From Isoetes taiwanensis (lineage: Eukaryota; Streptophyta; Lycopodiopsida; Isoetales; Isoetaceae), in assembly GCA_021234155.1 (NCBI GenBank), contig JAJEKV010000037.1, positions 250,001 to 314,000 on the forward strand: a DNA stretch of 64,000 nucleotides. The letters are read 5' to 3'. The translations under genes were made by a program, and so were the position numbers. Shown here piece by piece: positions 12,003-23,060 of the stretch. The notes beneath the pieces were generated by a model. That model was not told where the DNA came from. It did not search any database and saw nothing but the letters and a program-made list of their open reading frames with translations. Numbering within the stretch: position 1 is the stretch's first letter; every line of letters begins with the position of its first letter.

Positions 12003-12930
12003 CAGGGAGAGCCGACCCTCGATCCAGCTGAAGAAGAAGAATTAGCGGCGTGGATCAAAATGCACGAAGCGAACGAACGCCGCCGAGAGAGAAAGAGAGA
12101 AGAAAAGAAGAGAAAGAGGAACGAGGAGGAGGCGAAGGCAGCCGAGGAGCTGAAGAAGAAGAAAGGGAAATTCGTGAAGGTGAGCAAAAGGAAACTCAAG
12201 AAAACCCCTCCAATTAAGATCGTCATCCAAGAGCGGCCACAGATCAGCCACCACCCTCCTCAGATGATTCGGAGGATGAGGACTTTAATCCCTTCAATAA
12301 GGAGGCGGGTTCTTCGAAGGATCCCACCAATGAGCAGACAGTACCTGACCCGGAGCAGCTCGAGCAGGCGCAGAAGCCCCCACTATACCCGACGTGGGAC
12401 AGAAACAAAGCGCCGCGGCCAGCCCGAGAAGCGTATGTGATAGACCCCTTCAAGGTCTATCAGAAGAAACTAAAGGAGCACAACGCCTTCATGGCGAAGT
12501 GGGAGGCGTACAACACGTATTACCAGCAGAACAGGGTTAGAACTATAGAAGGTGGACATCCGACGAAGAGCCAAACACTGAAGCCGCCACCACAGAAGCC
12601 CAAGCCTCCTAGACCACCAGGCAAAAAGAGAGCCGGCAGAAAGGAGAGCGAGAGGAAAGCCCTGAGAGAGATCAGGCATTTTCAGAGAAGCTTCGGCTTT
12701 TTGATCCCCCGTGCACCGTTCGCCCGCCTAGTTCAAGAGGTGATCCAAGAGTACAACACGGAGATGCGGGTGACGCATGAGATGTTGCTGGCATTACAAG
12801 AGGCAAATGTAACGTAAACCGGTGCAAAGATTTTGAAGATTCGGACGGCTTTGCAATCCATGCAAAGAGAGTGACCCTGATGAAGCAAGACATGCATCTT
12901 GCTAGCTACATCAAGGAAGAGAGACCATAA
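12003..12930 (+). pseudogene. Retrotransposon-encoded histone H3-like protein (broken copy)
   Basis: The C-terminal part (12659-12927) aligns with the H3 histone fold. ALREIRHFQRSFG covers the N-terminal helix, PFARLVQEV the first core helix, and LALQEA the start of the long helix. After a break, [17 protein letters not shown] gives the end of the long helix, loop 2 and last helix, and it ends KEERP at the H3 terminus. Ahead lies a charged tail of at least 220 residues containing a KWEAYNTYYQQNRVRT block. The frame changes near 12240 (frame of 11955 to frame of 12437). A stop plus a net two-base insertion (12811-12835) breaks the long helix. Copia sequence replaces the true N-terminus. The minus-strand relative preserves the whole fold. 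There are no introns. An alternative is a degenerate cellular H3 pseudogene, but its place and neighbours are shared by both elements. Confidence 0.85.
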
Positions 12931-13075
12931 AGATTTTCTACATAATAGAAAACTTTTGTTAATGTAAAGAGTTTTGGAGGAAGTAATATGTGTAATCTTG
13001 CTTAATTAAGTTAAATTATTGAATTCTGGCTTTTGTTTTAGTTAAAATGGATACTTTAAGCAAAATTGAGAGGAT

Positions 13076-13142
13076 GTCTCACACGTCGCGCCAGGACCGA
13101 AAATAAAAAGTTCATTATTGGTCTGGGCGCAACGTGTGAGAC
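13076..13142. promoter_or_regulatory. Hairpin 1 between histone-like gene and ORF2
   Basis: An inverted repeat starts GTCTCACACGTCGCGCCAGG and ends with its near complement GGGCGCAACGTGTGAGAC, with an AT-rich loop. It is repeated identically at 13276-13342. The minus-strand element has the same arms at the same place, with a different loop. Role unknown. Confidence 0.9.
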
Positions 13143-13275
13143 CATGAACCAAAAGTGCCCAAAACTGCTCCAAATTGACCAAATAAGGGATCAATTCTGC
13201 CTAACTCGACGAATCTAGCAGAATTAGACCCTTACATCACCCAAATTGAACAAGTTTAACCCAATTAGAGGCAAT

Positions 13276-13342
13276 GTCTCACACGTCGCGCCAGGACCGA
13301 AAATAAAAAGTTCATTATTGGTCTGGGCGCAACGTGTGAGAC
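13276..13342. promoter_or_regulatory. Hairpin 2, identical to hairpin 1
   Basis: Exactly 200 bp downstream of hairpin 1 and identical to it, loop included. It lies about 190 bp upstream of the TATA box of ORF2. Confidence 0.9.
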
Positions 13343-13533
13343 CTCTCAGCAAATTCTCCACCATGCCATATCCAAATGACCTCTAATTTGTTGCAATAGG
13401 TTCGTTAGCTATCTTAGCATGCTCAAACCCTAAAAGTAGTCTTCAAATTCTCATTTGGACCTCCTAATAGGTCAGAATTGCCCAACCCCAGTAAATTTCT
13501 AAGTCACCCAAAAATTAGGGTTTTTCCCTCGCC

Positions 13534-13541
13534 TATAAATA
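13534..13541 (+). promoter_or_regulatory. TATA box for ORF2
   Basis: TATAAATA lies 115 bp before the ORF2 start at 13656. The minus-strand relative has TATAAATA at the matching distance (37205-37212, start 37090). Conservation of both box and spacing suggests that ORF2 has its own promoter inside the element. Confidence 0.7.
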
Positions 13542-13655
13542 AGAGCCCCATTTCCCACTTAGCACCCTACAGGTCTGCTCTTGACCAATTAGGCGATTTC
13601 CCAGCTCCCATAGGCGCTTCTGCATCTGTTTGTTACTCACCTCTTCCCTAGATCA

Positions 13656-15180
13656 ATGGCAACTGCTGGCTTCAGACGATGGTATAGCGCCAGTGGCCAT
13701 GCAGCCGAGGCTAATGTCAATGACATATTCCGAGTCTTTGGCAAAGAGATAGATGTCCAAGCAACCTTGCACGCAACGCCAGCATACAGGTGAGTTTTGG
13801 CTGAGTTCCAAACTAGTGCAGGTCAGTCCCTAGTGCAGCTTCCCCCTTGCACGGGCTATTTTGTTCCCCGCCCATCCCTTCAGGCAGCCTTGGGTGATGT
13901 CCCAAACATTGCCAAGTATTTGACCAACAAGGCACAAAGGTTGCCAGACTACATGGTCCTGACAGTTGACAGGACCAAGTACTTTTCCTACACCGCCGCC
14001 TTGGCCATATTCCTCTCCCACCGCGGTTGAAAACCCAATGGGGGAAACCTCTATTCCTCCCATGGAAGTGGACCCCATAGCATCCTCAAGAAGAGCAGAT
14101 GTTTTGCAAGACCGGCTAAGAGCGGGGAAGGAAGAACGTAAGAAGAGGAATCTGGACGAGGAAGAGTACACGAGAGCTTCGACCTGCAGGAAGAACGGCG
14201 GCAAGAAGCGAAGAGGAGCTACCCAACCGAGCCGAGCTGCGGACACTGAGTCGCCCCCACTAGGGCTAGACATTACAAGCCTAGCCCCCATTATCATTGA
14301 CGGTGAGGAGTACCCCGCCTCAAATCGATATCCGAATCTCCCCGAACGCGGGGAGAGGGAGTTCTCGACTTGATGAATTGCTGCACCAACTACGGCAGCA
14401 ACTAGACTTAGACGCTTCATCGTCCGGGGAGTCTCAGACTTCCCGCTTCAAGTGAGAGAAGCCGACACCTATACAGGGCAGTCGACTTCGGATATCCAGG
14501 CTTACAGCAACATACGGCAAATTATGGAAGCTCGAGAACTGCCATCTGAGGAGGAGTTCTACGCCATCCAAGAACGGATGGGGATCCGTGGCAAGACCAC
14601 GAGCATTTTGATGCCGAGCTCGTCGACACCACCTCGTGCAAGAGGAGCAGGAATCGACATCAGGCGGGCTTCATCGACGATTGGAGACTACCGAGAAATG
14701 ACTGAGGTAGAGGTCGATGAATACGCCGGAAGGCATAGAGCGGGAGGCCAAACAGGTGGAGAGTCATCAGCAACACACAATAACAGGTCGTTGAGGTACT
14801 ACCTTCCCCTGCTGCTGGATGGGAGAATAGCGGTGATATACTGCAAATTCAGTCCCCGGGGCGAAGAAGGAGTGTTTATGCTCATTGCACTCTCTGGCTT
14901 TGGCATGCATGCTCGAATAGCTGCAAACGTCGACTATGCTGTCTTAGTAAAGAGAGCGATGGCACTCGACATATTCGACTTCGCCGTGCCCTACCGACGG
15001 CAGGGAAGATTGGCAGTAACCGCGGCCTACACCTCCGACCGCAGGGTAGAGGAATTGGTGACAACCTTACAGGGCGGGACGTCAACCAACGTCCTCAGAA
15101 ACTTGGGACGCTCGGTAGGAACGGCCCAAGTTAAGAAATTCTTAGAGGATAACCCATCCTACCGGCGATTTCAAGAATAG
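13656..15180 (+). pseudogene. ORF2, element-specific protein of unknown function (broken)
   Basis: Not recognised. The start ATG at 13656 opens MATAGFRRW, matching MATADFGRW in the other element. Three conserved blocks follow. The first is an N-terminal domain (VNDIF..FGKEIDVQATL, ..GYFVPRPSLQAALGDVPNIAKYLTNKA). The second is a charged middle ending GLDITSLAPIIIDGEEY. The third is a C-terminal domain from READTYTGQ to DNPSYRRFQE, with DGRIAVI, SPRGEEGVFMLIALSGFG and NVDYAVLVKRAMALD. A TGA interrupts the first block at 13792 and frame changes separate the blocks, so the product of about 500 residues is not made from this copy. The C-terminal 242 residues are one open frame (14452-15180). No membrane segment or catalytic motif stands out. 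Confidence 0.75.
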
Positions 15181-15439
15181 TTAAAATCTTGATCCCGGAG
15201 GAATTGTATCTAAAAATATTATATAATAAAAATATTTTGTGTTAAATATTTAAAAACTTTGTTGAGTGTATTTGGTTCCAAATATTTCGGCAAATGCATG
15301 AATACAATAAAGTAACTGAATCTAACCGTAAAGCTATGGCCAACTGTGTATGCAGATAGGGAACAAAGAACAGTCGAACAAAATAGGAGGCCCAACAGAC
15401 GTAAGAGACCCCGACAGTAACCCATTCCAAGGAACCTCG

Positions 15440-16025
15440 CTCAAGGATAATGGTCCCATGACTCAAAGAGGAAATGTCGCCACGCGACGTAACTCCGACA
15501 CGTGATAAAGAAGCTCTACTAGCTGCACAAGCATCAGCCGCCGCAAAACCACACCCTCGAAAAGTCGGGAAGGATAAGAAGAGGAGTAAGAGAAGGAGGT
15601 CCCCTAGTACGTAAACCTCCCGACTCAAGCTCGCCCGACTCGAGTCCCAGAAAGAGGCCGGAGCAAGTGCCTAATCAGAGACTGCACGTATGACGCTTAA
15701 GGACTTAGACTACCGTAAGAAGGTAGACTCATCTTTGGGCAAATGTATGGAAGGCCCTGAAGCTTGAATAGTTCTCGCGGCAGAAACGTGATCAGGCTTG
15801 GAAGCAGAGGCGTGGCTCGACGAGATGAGCGAGTATGGCAACGCCTACGGGATGAAAGACAAGGACAAAGGCAAGGTGGCAACAGCCAACTTGAAGGGAG
15901 CCGCACGCATCTGGTGGAAGGGTTATGCCAAGGCCCATGGCTTAAGCAGAGATGGGTGCAGATTTAAGAAGTTTTCGAAAGCCTTCAAGCGCCATTATGT
16001 TCCTCGGGAACACAAGTCAATCTTC
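15440..16025 (+). pseudogene. Gypsy gag, N-terminal remnant
   Basis: The clear part (about 15795-16020) carries EAEAWLDEMSEYGNAYGM, LKGAARIWWKGYAKAHG and AFKRHYVPREHKS, the conserved capsid-type region of plant Gypsy gag. It is nearly identical to the minus-strand element at 34680-34900. A weaker homologous lead-in (DYRKKVDSSLGK) sits near 15700 and is interrupted by a stop. The gag sequence breaks off after PREHKS, where integrase C-terminal sequence is joined. The zinc knuckle and all upstream pol domains are gone. Confidence 0.88.
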
Positions 16026-16567
16026 TCGCAGCAAGGAGTCGACAAAAGAGCATCGCCGACAAACATCAGGCAGTCAGAGAGTTCCAAGTTGGAGATGATG
16101 TATGGCTCAAGATCAAGGTAAAGCAGGTGAAGCTCCGCATCGGAAACTGTAAGAAGCTTGCTCCAAGGTGGGCTGGACCCTTCAGAATAATCCAAAGAGT
16201 AGGTAATCAATCCTACAAGCTAGACTTGCCAGCACACTTAAAGATCCATAAAGTCTTCCACGTGAGTTTGCTGAAAAAGCACACTCCCAACCCAGATGAA
16301 GTTCTGGACACCCCAACGATGTTGGAAATAACAGAAGAACAGATAGAAATAGTTCCAGAGCTTATTCTTGATAAAGCGTTCAAGAAAACAAGGAGATCGG
16401 AGTTTCTCCAATACTTGGTCAAGTGGAAACACTTGTCGGTGGAAGACGCGACATGGGTACTTAAAAGAGATCTGATAAAGCAGTACCCACAGTTTATGGA
16501 GCAATGGGACGGCAAGGTCATCTCCGAAGAAATCGGCTCAGGCATGTCGATTCGTGTAGAATTATAG
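16026..16567 (+). pseudogene. Gypsy integrase C-terminus with chromodomain-like tail
   Basis: VGDDVWLKIKVKQ, LAPRWAGPFRI, YKLDLPAHLKIHKVFHVSLLK form the GPF-type C-terminal module of Gypsy integrase. The terminal YLVKWKHLSVEDATWV...YPQF matches the core of a chromodomain, placing the family with the chromoviruses. The catalytic integrase core is deleted. Stop at 16565-16567. The equivalent of the minus-strand element ends at 30591. Confidence 0.9.
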
Positions 16568-17408
16568 CTTGCATAGTTAAGTATAATCTACGCATGCAAC
16601 CTATGAGGTATGGGTTGCATGTGTTGTTACCGATGATGGGATCACTACGGTGATCTCTAGGACGTGGTGTAATGTCAATGCAGGCATGACCGCGGTTCCG
16701 CTTGGAAAGTCTACTTCTGTCCCACGGAAGTAGACGACCTCGAGATATAAGAGGTCATTCAGGAATGCATTGATAGGAAAAGCACCTCTAGTCAATGCCT
16801 GGGGAGGACCCTATCCTTCACGCCCCATATACGCGAAGGACCCTATCCTCCACGCTGGGCAACTACAGGGGTAGGCATGAGCGCCATATAGGCATTATAG
16901 GGCGTTGTCTCCACGGCCACGATGGAAGAAGCATCCTCTTCCTACGCCGGGAGATTAGCCATGCATTCATGTAGATAGTTGGGGTGGTTCCCTTATAACC
17001 AAATTTATAAATAATTAAAAATGGTACTAACGTAGTGTTGACCTGCAGGCCAATAGAGCGCTCCGGAGGGCTAGGAGTCGAGCTACGAAGACTTGCAACA
17101 CAAATTTTGTGTAATGTGTTGCAAGGAATGAAGAGTACCTCAGAGAATAATTGTATATATATTGATAAACTAAAACATTATGATAAGTAAAACTAATGGG
17201 TAATTGTTGTAATGACATACGAATTGATAAGTATTTGATTGAATAATAGTATAATAATGTTCTAAAAATATTACCTTAAGGTAATCATAATAAATGTCTA
17301 ACTATGATAATAGTATATCGTATGCATCAAGTTGATTGCAGGTTAAGAAGATCCCAAGGTGGGGAGACCCACGATGCTGCGGACAACATCAATTTAAGGT
17401 GGGGAGAA
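16568..17408 (+). other. Gypsy 3' untranslated region and polypurine tract
   Basis: Non-coding stretch shared, in reverse, with 29723-30590 of the minus-strand element (for example the words CACTACGGTGATCTC and GTCTACTTCTGTCCCACGG). It ends in the polypurine tract AAGGTGGGGAGAA immediately before the LTR, which would prime plus-strand synthesis. A second copy of the motif, CCAAGGTGGGGAGACC, lies about 45 bp upstream. Confidence 0.8.
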
Positions 17409-18367
17409 TGTGATGTTCCAGTACGATATACGGTCTCAAGACGTATACCGTACTGCACCGTCACGCGTACACGCCATTTCAAATGACGTGTACGCCGACG
17501 TGTAACCAAGCAAGGGCGCCCTGGGGGCAACTTGCAAGGGTGCGCACACTTAGCAATGTGCGCACTTTAAACCTTTAACCCATTAAAGGCAGACCAAGGG
17601 TCATGGAAACCCTAAACCTAACTGAGAGCCTATGTAAGGTAACCAAACCCTAATTCTTCCCTTTCCGTCCATGAACCTTCCGAGCTCCAGTTCGCGCGCC
17701 TGAGGAGTCAAATCCAACTCCCAAGATCTGCCCGTGCGCCCTAGCTCGTCAGATTCACCTTCCGACCGCATCCCCAAGCAGAGCAGCGACATGGACGCCT
17801 TCGGATCAAGAGGAGTGAACCAGGGATCAGGTATTTAGTCGATTTAATAGCCTAAACTGTATTCCAGCCATCGAACCAGGAGGTTTAGCCTATTAAATTA
17901 CTCTTAGTAGCCAAGCAGATCCCCAGATTGACCCTAACTAAAGAACCTAACTCTATGATATAGATTAGTTCTTATTCTTTAGTTCTATGATGATGTGATG
18001 GACGGGTGAATTTTGTGGACTCATTATATTGGGAAGGGGGGTAGAGACTTAAAGCTTAGTAGTTGATGCTCCTAGCTAATCCCTCTTAGTGCATTACTAG
18101 ATTTCGGCCTGTGTACAAGAACCACACCTGGTTGTGGGTGAAGGGGCTAGACTGGCTCAGAAGGAGGTTCGTGTTCTGAATCTTGACCGATCCCTCTGGT
18201 GTGTAAAGTCTACCGGGGATCAATGTAGACTAGGTCTAATGGCTTGCCACTGAGTGTGGGTAAGGCATGGGCTCGACACCCGTGGAGTGGTGTTCACTTT
18301 CCAGTGGGTTAAGTCGAATAAGGGCAGTGGCCCTCTAGTCACCTTGAGTCAGCATGGAGACCTCTAG

Positions 18368-21300
18368 TGTGATGTCCCCTACTCGTATACGATGCCCGCA
18401 CCGTATACAAACAGGAGTTCATCCCCCGCACCAGCTCCATACTGATACAGGGCCCTCCACATATCACTGTGACCATCTAGGATCCACAGTGGGAAGAGTG
18501 AAGGGGTCATTTTACCCCGTCTTCCTCAGGGCCTACCTAGCTGCGGAAGCGTAAACATACACGTCAGTAACATAACATCATATATCCACCTCGAAGGGTG
18601 GCGCATCAACATCTGCATAGACGAAGATCAGCACAATACAAAGGGAGTTCCTACCCAAGGCTCAGACTCCAGGGGATGACTGACATAGCTTGGGTCTCCA
18701 GAGTTCAGTGCAGACAGAATCATGACAATGGATTGGGCTGGCATAACAACATGGCTTCGGGTTGTCCACTCCATCCGCCCCTCCTGTGCACACTTTGCAG
18801 AGTAGGTTGATAAGTGTTGGGACCTGACTGTAGCCCGCCGGGTGCATAGCCAAAGGGGCTATTCCTGGGTTACATCTCCCCAGTCCCGATGGGGCAGGTA
18901 GGGATCACTCCCTCCAGAGATCTACATGCTGACCCAAGGTGACTAGAGGGCCACTGCCCTTATTCGACTTAACCCACTGGAAGGTGAACACCACCCCACA
19001 AGTGTCGAGCCCATGCCTTACCCACACTCAGTGGCAAGCCATTAGACCTAGTCACTCTGATCCCCGGTAGACTTTACACGCCAGAGGGATCGGTCAAGGG
19101 TCAGAACACGAACCTCCTTCTAAGCCAGTCTGGCCCCTTCACCCACAACCAGGTGGGCTCCTGTACACCCGGGGGCTTCACCCCTTTATATAGAGCATAT
19201 GGCATGTGCGTGCAAGGGGTCGACTGAAACCCCCCTGTATACGGCTTTTTGCGGGCGAAACCCCCCAACCATACGTACATATGAATTTTAATTTTTGGCC
19301 CCTTATCCGTACATGTACTCCAGTCCTAACTAGCAATCCATATACCCTTTCCCATACATATACTGGACACCATAAGAAAAGTCCTAGCCCTTGTAGCACA
19401 TATGGTAAGACATCATTTTTGGAATATTTTTTTAGTCATTACAAGAGCTAGCTAAGCTAGTTTGTTGTAGGGGTTTGGAGCTTGATTATTCAAATACAAG
19501 CCCATATTAAATGCAAGGTTAAAAGGGGGATTAACATCATAACCTATGGCAAATAAAGACTATACAAAGTGTGTCAATCTCGATGTCAATGCAATGTCCA
19601 TTGAATGATTGATCTAAGTTGATTAGGGAGTTGAATTATCAATTGCCCTACAAAGTTTATAAGGCAAGATCAACAAGATCAAATAGCTTCACAATTCTTA
19701 GCCAATGTTGGCCAATGGTTTATAATGTTGAAATGTTGAAATGGTTCATTATTGCATGGCTCCTAGACTTCCTAAGGTCATTATTATGAGCTTCCTATGG
19801 TTCATTATTATAAGGTAGGATTATTCATAAAATCACATCATTGCATGGCCAGAAATTGCATAATAGCAACTTATAACTTTATTATAAGTTCTTATAACAT
19901 CATCAGTTGAATCCTCTGCAGTTTTACTTGCCAAAACCATCCTAGTCCACATAAGATTAATGTCATAAAGCTGTAAAGACCTATCCTCAGATCTGGAAAT
20001 GAGCTGTAAAAATATTGATTCAAATCGGCAATGGCAAGAAATTAAAAACACGGGGAAGAGGAAAAATATATGGTACTCAAACCGACGAGGCTTGAACCTC
20101 CGAACAATACCATTACTTGACTTTTGAACCTTGCATATGGAACTCATGGCGGGGCCATGCATCGCGACTAACTTAGAGGCACAAAGAGTCCTGCGCATTC
20201 CGGCATTCCTTTTTTCTCGCTTTTGCGGTAGACTTTCGAGAGGTCTCTACACCAAACCATTGCTCATAATCATCGTAAACCCGGTAACCTTCTAAGTAAA
20301 TATAGACCACCGGTTTTGATGATCCTTTCTTTGTAAGAGGCGCTCTGCCGATATTTACGTAAGTGCCTTAATAGCATCCCGTGTCATTTTGCAATAGCAT
20401 CAACAATAGATATCCTTGGTAGCTTGTCTTTACTAGGTTACGTTGAAGATAGATTATGATGGTCACCAATCCAAGAAGATCAGCCATTGGCGATTCATAA
20501 ACACTCTTGCCAACTATAGCCTTGGCACTATTATCTTCATCTCGAATGCCGCTTTCGAGAGACAACTTGGCCAAGTGAGTGCCTGCTTGAGTCGCGGTGT
20601 TGTTTGCCCGATTCTCGCATCAACATAGAACTCCTTTTAATGCTGAAGTACATAATGGTGTACAACAAGCGAGACATCTCTTTCAACACGGATAAGGTTT
20701 TCAAAATGTAAGTTTAACTTATGTAAAAGCTCAATATGACATGCAGAGTGTCCTTCAATTTAGTGTAGGCAAACTTGTTTGGAAGATAGAAGACAACACG
20801 TAAATAATTTTGAGACCAAGTAAAGCGCAAGTTGCTCTTGGAATAGCAAGCACTTATCTCTCCTATTTGGAAAGGCGTACCCGAGTAGGCAAAGGCCATC
20901 GTCAATGCTGAAAATTTGTGATTGGAGATAAAATTAATGCTATCATCAATTCAAGGAAGTTTCTGAAAGGCAAACAAACAAACATTTGGACAAAAAAAGG
21001 TAAAGTTACGTAAGAAAAGCAACAACATGCGAGCACCTTCAAAGGTTTGCAACATTTGATTTGTTCTACCACTATCAAGCCACTACATTATCTAGAAGTG
21101 CATGGATACTCAAACTCCAACTTTTTCCTTTATCTCAAGATGAAAAAACAATTGTGCCAAGCAAAAAAAAGATGTCCTAACATCTTTGTGGCATGTTATA
21201 ACTTTCCCATCTAACCCCAAAAATTGGCAAATCAACAAGGCAGAGTTACATTTGTACCATTAGATAGAATGCAAAGATGATATAGGCGGCACATAGGATT

Positions 21301-23060
21301 TGGGGGCCATGAGCAATGTGGCATCTACATAACCAAAGGCGAACGAAAGGCCTAGCTTAATTGTTTAGGATACATATAACTAAATTACCTGATGATGGTA
21401 CGGTTGTTGCATCATGACCAAAATTCAAAATAAGAAAGTATTGTGCTTTTTTTGTGCCATCAACCCAGGTGTGGCAGCCCCCCTCAAAAATTTGAGGCAT
21501 AATTCTCTCTAGGTGAGGTAATAAACTCTCTCTCTCATATTATAATCAAGATATCAGCTTCTACCATAATCAAGCTCATTACATTGCCATGTCCAAAGAA
21601 TGTTATTGCTATATAGTCAAAATGTGCGAGAACCTAGCCACAGAGATTGATCTACTTGGAAACATTTTGGAGGCTTTGACAAAATGAAAAGCACATGATC
21701 AAAGTAAATCATGTTAGAAACAAGCAAAATAGAATAAAGTTTAGAATAAAAAGGTGCGCTATAGAAAACAGACGACGGATAATGGCATCCAAACATGGCA
21801 AATCCGTGGCGGCCAAGGAACAAATCGTAAATGGATTGTTTTGAAGAGGAACAAAAGCAAAGTCGAAATATAAGGAAGTACAAAGAAGACATTGACATGC
21901 ACGGAGGCGACCTAACACGTGGGTTAAACAAAAAACTTCGATGAAGAAACTTGTTGAAAACTTGCTGAAAAACCTTGTTGAAACTTCATTTGAAAATCGT
22001 TATTGGCTGGTTGATGTTCCAAAACGGCTTCCTGGCACAAACTCTAATATTATCCCTCTGAAAAAAGAGGTAGAACATGGTCGGATCAGAGAATCGAGAG
22101 AAGCAAAAAGTTTAGAATAAAGAAATGTAAAAAGCAAAGCAAGAAAATGCCTTAGTCGAATGCAAACCCTGTCGGATCCAAATACCCCTACCCGGATCCA
22201 TGCGGGAGCGCCATTTCCCGCCCACCACCCCTACCGTTTTGAGTACTGCTAGAACTTGGTTTTTCGTACAACCAACCCATACGTCTACGGACCCCTTTGC
22301 CAATTAAAAAACCCCCTACCAGTCACGATGTTGGTCTATACGGGTTTTTAATGGTGAAGTCCCCGGGCCTGTACACAGGCCGAATTCTAGTAATGCACTA
22401 AGAGGGACTAGCTAGGAGCATCATCTACTAAGCTTTAAGTCTCTACCCCCCTTCCCAATACAATGAGTCCACAGAAACATCTGTCCATCATATCAACATA
22501 AGTAATAAGAACTAATCTAATTCATAGAGTTAGGTTCTTTAGTTAGGGTCAATCTCAGGACCTGCTTGGCTACTAAGGGTGATTTAATAGGCTAAACCTA
22601 CTGGTTCGAAGGCTGGAATAAGGTTTAGGCTATTCAATCGACCAAATACCTGATCCCTGGTTCACTCCTCTTGATCCGAAGGCGTCCATGTCTCTGTTCT
22701 GCTTCGGGATGCGGTCGGAAGGATGATCTGACAAGCTGGGACGCACGGGCAGATCGTGGGAGTTGGAATTGACTCCTCAGGCGCGCGAATCGGAGCTCGG
22801 AAGGTCTGTGGGCGAAAAAGGGAAAGTTAGGGTTTGGTGCCTTATGTAGGCTATCAGTTAGGTTTAGGGTTTCCATGACCCTTGGTCTGCCTTTAATGGG
22901 TTAAAGGTCTAAAAGTGCGCGCATTGCTAAGTGTGCGCACCATTGCAAGTTGCCCCCTAGGGCGCCCTTGCTTGGGTACACGTCGATTGGAACGGCGTGT
23001 ACGCGTGACGGTGCAGTACAGTATACGTCCTGGGACCGTATACTGTGCTAGAACGTCACA
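18368..23060 (-). mobile_element. Solo Gypsy LTR (-) inserted in the plus LTR, itself interrupted
   Basis: Starts TGTGATGTCCCC and ends GAACGTCACA, flanked by TCTAG (18363-18367) and TCTGG (23061-23065), a 5 bp target duplication with one change. The LTR is of the same family but in the opposite orientation to its host LTR. It contains a 3.2 kb TIR element at 19168-22367. Excluding that, it is about 1.48 kb. No internal retrotransposon sequence is attached. Confidence 0.9.
19168..22367. mobile_element. 3.2 kb non-autonomous TIR DNA transposon
   Basis: Left end CCCGGGGGCTTCACC and right end GGTGAAGTCCCCGGG form a 15 bp terminal inverted repeat with one mismatch. The 8 bp CCTGTACA (perhaps 9) is duplicated at 19160-19167 and 22368-22375. 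The uninterrupted LTRs confirm that the insertion removes nothing. I see no transposase frame in the 3,200 bp. Duplication length fits hAT (8) or Mutator-like (9) elements; the TIR is too short to choose. A segment around 20085-20130 has a tRNA-like B box in reverse, probably by chance. Confidence 0.8.

Larger units (their letters stand above)
12003..17408 (+). mobile_element. Gypsy element (+), internal region, 5' end missing and gag-pol deleted
   Basis: Order: histone-H3-like gene, hairpin pair, ORF2, gag start, integrase C-terminus with chromodomain-like tail, 3' untranslated region, polypurine tract AAGGTGGGGAGAA (17395-17407), 3' LTR. Compared with the minus-strand relative, about 3.5 kb between the gag word PREHKS and the integrase C-terminal part are deleted (junction near 16025). 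The primer-binding site and 5' LTR are not present; Copia copy A abuts the histone-like gene instead. The element cannot encode its own polymerase and would depend on relatives. Confidence 0.88.

Noticed and set aside
11864-12254. Minus-strand Ser/Phe-rich frames opposite the histone-like tail
   Set aside because: They are shadows of the Lys/Glu-rich plus-strand coding sequence.
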